A DNA stretch of 64,000 bases from Myxococcales bacterium 68-20 (lineage in GTDB: Bacteria; Myxococcota_A; Polyangia; Polyangiales; Polyangiaceae). This document shows positions 60,360-64,000 of this stretch, piece after piece. Where the stretch lies: the NCBI GenBank assembly GCA_001899635.1, contig MKVQ01000043.1:679962-743961 (forward strand). The letters are read 5' to 3'. A model generated the notes under the pieces. The model was given only the letters and a program-made list of their open reading frames with translations, did not search any database and was not told the origin of the DNA. The position numbers and the translations under genes were made by a program. Position 1 is the stretch's first letter; each line of letters begins with the position of its first letter.

Positions 60360-63300
60360 TCAGCCCGCGACGACGGCGGACGACTGGGTCACGTAGGGCC
60401 CGCTCACGAGCTCGTGGACGACGAGGTCGCTCGCCGGCACCGAGGCGCGCGCGAGCTCGACGAGCCGCGCGTGGTGCGTGAAGAAGAGCACCTGCATCGT
60501 GCGCGAGACCTCGGCGAGCACGCCGAGCGCCGCGGAGGCGCGCTGGTCGTCGAGCTGGATGAGCACGTCGTCGAGCACGAGCGGCATCGACTCGGCGACG
60601 CCCGCGCGACGGACGAGGCTCGCGAGGCGCAGGCTGAGGTACAGCTGATCGCGCGTACCGTCGCTCAAGCCGGAGACGTCGACCTCCGTCGTGCCGTCCG
60701 CACGGACACAGCGAAGGCTCGGCCGGTCCTTGTCGTCGAAGCCCGCCTTGATGCCGGAGAACGAGCCCAGCGTCAGGCGCGAGAAGAGCGCCGACGACGC
60801 CGCGACCAGCGGGCCCTGGTTCTCCTCGCGGTAGCGCTCGATCTCGCGCGAGAGGAGCACCGCCGCGAGCTTCACGCGACACCAGCGCTCTGCGTGTTCG
60901 CGAACCCGCGAGAGCTGGAGCTGCGCGGTCGCGGCAGCCTCGGCGGCATGCGACTCGGCGCGCATCTGCTCGAGGCCGTTGCGGAGGGCGCCGATGCGCT
61001 CGGTGAGCCGCGACGTCTCGAGCTCGAGCTCTTCGACGCGCTCGGTCAGCTCCTCTTCGAGCCGCTCCGCTGCTTCGGGATCGGCGACGATCACGCGTTC
61101 GGCGTCGTCGAGAGTGACCTCGCCTTCGTTCTCGAGCTGCCCTTCGACCGTCGAGAGCTCGCGTGCGGTCTCCTTCGCAGCCGTCCCGCGAGCGAAGAGC
61201 GCGTGAGCGGCGTCACGGAGCTCCATCGAGGCCAGATCCGGCGCGAGCTCGGCGATCGCGCGCGCGAGATCGGCCTCGAACGCGCGGACATCCGCATCCG
61301 CGACGCGTGCCCTCGCCTCAGCGTCGGCTCGTCTGTCGATCACGTCGAAGAGGTCGCGCAGCGCCTCGATCGATCGGGTCACCTCCGGCGCAGTCGCATC
61401 CGTCGGGATGCCGAGCTTCGCCGTCAGCTCGCCGAGCTTCACGATCACGTCGGCGAGCGCGGCCTCATCCCGGGTGCGCACGGCGACGCGTTCGTCGAGC
61501 TTCGTCCGCACCTCGACGGCCCCGCGCGCGGCGTCCTCCGCGGCGCGACGAGCGGCCTCGATCTCGGCGCCCCGCTGCGCCGCGAAGGCAACGAGCTCCG
61601 CGAGCTTGTTCGCTTCCGAAGCGTCGGGAAGACCAGCTGCCACGAGCGCACGGGCGAGCTCGCTCTTCGCGCTCGCGACCCTCGCCTCCTCTTCGTGGAG
61701 ACCCGCGCGTGCTTCGCGCACCGTCGCGTACTCGGCCACGATCCGCGCGTGACGATCGAGCCACTGGCGCATCTCCGCGAAGCCGAGCGGCTGGATTTTC
61801 GCCTCGGCGAACAGCGCGGCAAGCTCGCCGTCGAGGTCGGCGCGATCGCGAACGGCACGCGCCTTCTCCTCGGCCACCTTCTCACGCTGGCGCGCGTTGG
61901 TCTCGGCCTCCGAGCGCAGGCGGGCGAGGATCGTCACGCGATCGGCCTCGCGGATCATCCGATCGGCGACGGCGTCGGCCTCGCGGAGGAGCCCCTCCAT
62001 CGCGACCTCGGCGGCGGCTCGTGCCGCGACGTCGGTCGCTGCTCGGACGGCCTTCCAGGCGTCGTCACGCGCGGTCCGCGCAGCGCGCAGCGCGGACGCG
62101 TCCGGAGGAGCGAAGTCGCCCGAGTGCCCGGCCAGCTGCTTCTCGATCGACGAAGCCTCGCGCTCGAGATCGAGCAGGCGCTCGTCGAGGCGCGCGATCG
62201 TCCGCGCGACGTCCGCTCCGCGCGCCTCGAGACGTTCGACGGAGACGATCGCGGGGAGCCGGAGCGCGACGAGCGCTTCGAGCGTCCCCTCGAAGAGCCC
62301 GAGCGTGGCGACCTTCGACTCGAGCTCCTTCGTGCGACGGTCGCTCCGCGCGGCCTCCGCGGCGAGGCGCGCTTCGATCTCTCCGAGGGCCCGCGCGCGC
62401 TCGAGCGCGGTGGCGAGCGCCTGCCCGGTGGCCGCGTTCGCCCCCGCCTTCTTCGACTCGCCTTCTGCCGGACTCTCGACACCGACGGCCCGCGCGAGCT
62501 CGGACAGGCGGGCGAGCTCGCGCTCGAGGCGTACGATGTCGACGCCCGCCGCCTCGAGGCGATCCACGAGCGTGGTCCGCTCGGCGAGGAGCGCGTGCAC
62601 GCGCGCCTCCTTTCGCGCATCGAGCCGCAAGCCCTCTGCGCTTGCTCCGGGGTCCACGCCCGCGCGACGCGCGGCTTCGGCCACACTCTGCGCGAGACGC
62701 TCGGCGTCAGCGAGGAGCGCGCGCCGCTGATCGACTGTCCGCTCGTAGACGGAGAAGCGATCCTTGAGCCCGTCGATGCGCGCCGTCTGTCCGAACGCCG
62801 CGCCAAGCTCGACGCGGCGCTCGATGATGCGCTCGCGCCGGCGCTCGAGCGGAATGCGGCGTCGCGCACGTGCGAGCCGCCCCCGGCGCGTCTCGAGCTC
62901 CTTCTTCGTCCCGAGGCGCGCTTCGCGGTCGCGAATCGCCTCCTCCAGCCCGCGCTCCTGTTCGAGGAAGGCCTCCGGGCGGCTCTCCTTCTCGCGGACG
63001 GCCTTCTGCGCCTCGGCGAACGACTTGAGCGCGTCGTTCAACGGCAGCGCCGAGCCTCGCGGCTTGTAGAGCTTGTCGGCCTCGGCGGTGAGCTCGGCGA
63101 GCAAGCGCTGCACCTCACCACCTCCGCCGACGCTGGCATCGAAGAGACTCTCGCCGAGATCGCCCTTCCCGTCGAGGAGCGCCTTGGCGCCCGCTTCGAG
63201 CGTGTCGTGGTCGAGGCCGAACGCATGGACGAACGTCTCCTTCGACACGCCGCCGAGGAGTCGCTTCATCACGCCCTCGTCGATCGGCTGCTCGCGATCG

Positions 63301-63581
63301 TCGAGGAGCGTGTTGGTGTTCCCCTTCCGGCGTACCACGCGAATGCGCTTGCCCTCCGAGTCCTCGAGGACGCCGCCGATGCGGAGGTCGGCGTTCTTGT
63401 GGACGTGCGCGTCGGGCGTCTTCGCGTCGATGCCGTACAGAAGCCCCGTGATCGCGCGGAGCGTCGTGCTCTTGCCGGCCTCGTTGCGTCCGAGGACGAC
63501 GTGGATGCCGGGCGCGGAGAAATCGAGCGCGAGCCCGCGGAAGGGCCCGTATGCGAGGAGCTCGAGCTTCGAGAGACGCAT
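60360..63581 (-). CDS. SbcC/YhaN-type AAA ATPase (DNA repair)
   Basis: Large ATPase of 1073 aa. The N-terminal ABC half has Walker A GRNEAGKST (residues 33-41) and ITGLLYGIDAKTPD. A long coiled-coil middle (about 190-820, Ala/Arg/Glu-rich) follows. The C-terminal half has signature VSGLSDGTRDQLYLSLRLAS and Walker B PLVLDDVLIQLDD, with H-loop FFTHH. The zinc-hook CxxC is absent, as in the YhaN subfamily rather than SbcC. It is 5 bp downstream of the SbcD-like nuclease gene, consistent with a SbcCD/YhaNO DNA-end-processing complex. Confidence 0.92.
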   Translation of the reverse strand: MRLSKLELLAYGPFRGLALDFSAPGIHVVLGRNEAGKSTTLRAITGLLYGIDAKTPDAHVHKNADLRIGGVLEDSEGKRIRVVRRKGNTNTLLDDREQPIDEGVMKRLLGGVSKETFVHAFGLDHDTLEAGAKALLDGKGDLGESLFDASVGGGGEVQRLLAELTAEADKLYKPRGSALPLNDALKSFAEAQKAVREKESRPEAFLEQERGLEEAIRDREARLGTKKELETRRGRLARARRRIPLERRRERIIERRVELGAAFGQTARIDGLKDRFSVYERTVDQRRALLADAERLAQSVAEAARRAGVDPGASAEGLRLDARKEARVHALLAERTTLVDRLEAAGVDIVRLERELARLSELARAVGVESPAEGESKKAGANAATGQALATALERARALGEIEARLAAEAARSDRRTKELESKVATLGLFEGTLEALVALRLPAIVSVERLEARGADVARTIARLDERLLDLEREASSIEKQLAGHSGDFAPPDASALRAARTARDDAWKAVRAATDVAARAAAEVAMEGLLREADAVADRMIREADRVTILARLRSEAETNARQREKVAEEKARAVRDRADLDGELAALFAEAKIQPLGFAEMRQWLDRHARIVAEYATVREARAGLHEEEARVASAKSELARALVAAGLPDASEANKLAELVAFAAQRGAEIEAARRAAEDAARGAVEVRTKLDERVAVRTRDEAALADVIVKLGELTAKLGIPTDATAPEVTRSIEALRDLFDVIDRRADAEARARVADADVRAFEADLARAIAELAPDLASMELRDAAHALFARGTAAKETARELSTVEGQLENEGEVTLDDAERVIVADPEAAERLEEELTERVEELELETSRLTERIGALRNGLEQMRAESHAAEAAATAQLQLSRVREHAERWCRVKLAAVLLSREIERYREENQGPLVAASSALFSRLTLGSFSGIKAGFDDKDRPSLRCVRADGTTEVDVSGLSDGTRDQLYLSLRLASLVRRAGVAESMPLVLDDVLIQLDDQRASAALGVLAEVSRTMQVLFFTHHARLVELARASVPASDLVVHELVSGPYVTQSSAVVAG

Positions 63582-63586
63582 CGCCT

Positions 63587-64000
63587 TCAGGCCTCCCCGC
63601 CTTCGAGGAGGCGCGGCACGAGCATCTGTTCCACGTCGTCGAGCATCGCGCGGAGAAGCGCTGGGTCCGCGAGACGGAGCGCGCCCTCACCCTCGCGGAG
63701 CTCCGCGGGGAGCTTCTTGTCGAGGTCGGCGAGCACGGACGCGAGCTCCGCGAGTTCCTTCGGGTCCTCCTTCATCGACGCGAGGCGGCGCGCCAGATGG
63801 CCTACCGCGCTCGCCTCCTCGCGGATGCGCTCGAGATCGATGGTCGCGCGCGTCCGGACGACCACCTTCTCGAGCCACGCGGTCTCGCCGAGCCCGTCGG
63901 TCGCCGCGCCGCGCACTTCACTGATGAACCGCTCGACGTCGCGACGGATCGCGCCGTTCGCGCGCGTGCTCCCCGCGATGACGACACGCGCGGCGAGGAC
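63587..64000 (-). CDS. SbcD/YhaO-type exonuclease, C-terminal part only
   Basis: The window cuts this gene; only about the last 137 codons are visible. They read VVIAGSTRANGAIRRDVERF at the edge, then a helical tail (RARLVVRTRATIDLERI-type and KEDPKELAELASVLADLDKK). The C-terminus fits the non-catalytic cap of YhaO/SbcD-like metallophosphoesterase nucleases. The catalytic DNA-binding metal motifs must lie beyond position 64000. The stop is 5 bp before the YhaN-like ATPase start, so the two form an operon. The assignment rests mostly on that partner. Confidence 0.7.
   Translation of the reverse strand, partial: VLAARVVIAGSTRANGAIRRDVERFISEVRGAATDGLGETAWLEKVVVRTRATIDLERIREEASAVGHLARRLASMKEDPKELAELASVLADLDKKLPAELREGEGALRLADPALLRAMLDDVEQMLVPRLLEGGEA

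Overview
The window is about 64 kb of very GC-rich chromosomal DNA from a bacterium. The content suggests a myxobacterium (Myxococcota, probably Polyangia). It has many exported lipoproteins with Asp/Gly/Ala-rich linkers, MopE-like metal-binding and Cys-rich repeats, beta-propeller lipoproteins, PEGA/TPR outer-membrane proteins, a eukaryote-like Ser/Thr kinase, and HEAT-repeat and GH25 proteins. This assignment is inference; there is no rRNA or species-diagnostic gene in the window.

Region 1-7.4 kb is a tight minus-strand operon. An ECF sigma factor (5729-6265) is followed, through 4-base GTGA/ATGA overlaps, by a one-pass membrane protein, a Cys-rich lipoprotein, two beta-propeller lipoproteins and an RCC1-repeat lipoprotein that runs off the left edge. 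An exported protein gene (6344-7393) sits upstream of the sigma gene.

Region 7.5-25.6 kb is a worn accessory zone. Broken genes are a MerR regulator with an internal deletion, a histidine-kinase fragment, an IS256 transposase chimera and an IS21 fragment. Mobile or selfish genes are a VapBC-like pair, a Rep-like replication initiator split by a poly-C indel, and a small serine recombinase. Cargo includes AraC and HxlR regulators, an SDR enzyme, two collagen-like lipoproteins, an XRE regulator and an ADP-ribosylglycohydrolase. A ~57-bp dispersed repeat occurs near 13.9, 17.84 and 18.31 kb.

Region 25.9-38.3 kb is a defence/mobile island. It holds a complete QatABCD anti-phage operon (minus strand; every junction overlaps). 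It then has a plus-strand cluster: a disordered/coiled-coil protein, a Cys/His HNH-like protein, a protein with a HEPN RNase signature, one or two unknown proteins, and a large serine recombinase. The recombinase's last codons lie inside the 3' end of a tRNA-Glu(UUC) gene on the other strand, so the tRNA gene is the likely attachment site and the right boundary of the island.

Region 38.4-64 kb looks like chromosomal backbone, mostly minus strand: SDR, PEGA/TPR barrel protein, Ser/Thr kinase, rpsT, PrsW-like protease, an ATP-dependent DNA ligase with a degenerate LigD-type polymerase domain, an OM barrel, yacG, a membrane Fe-S oxidoreductase, a HEAT-repeat protein, a GH25 lysozyme, thioredoxin-fold lipoproteins, and an SbcCD/YhaNO-like nuclease pair cut by the right edge.
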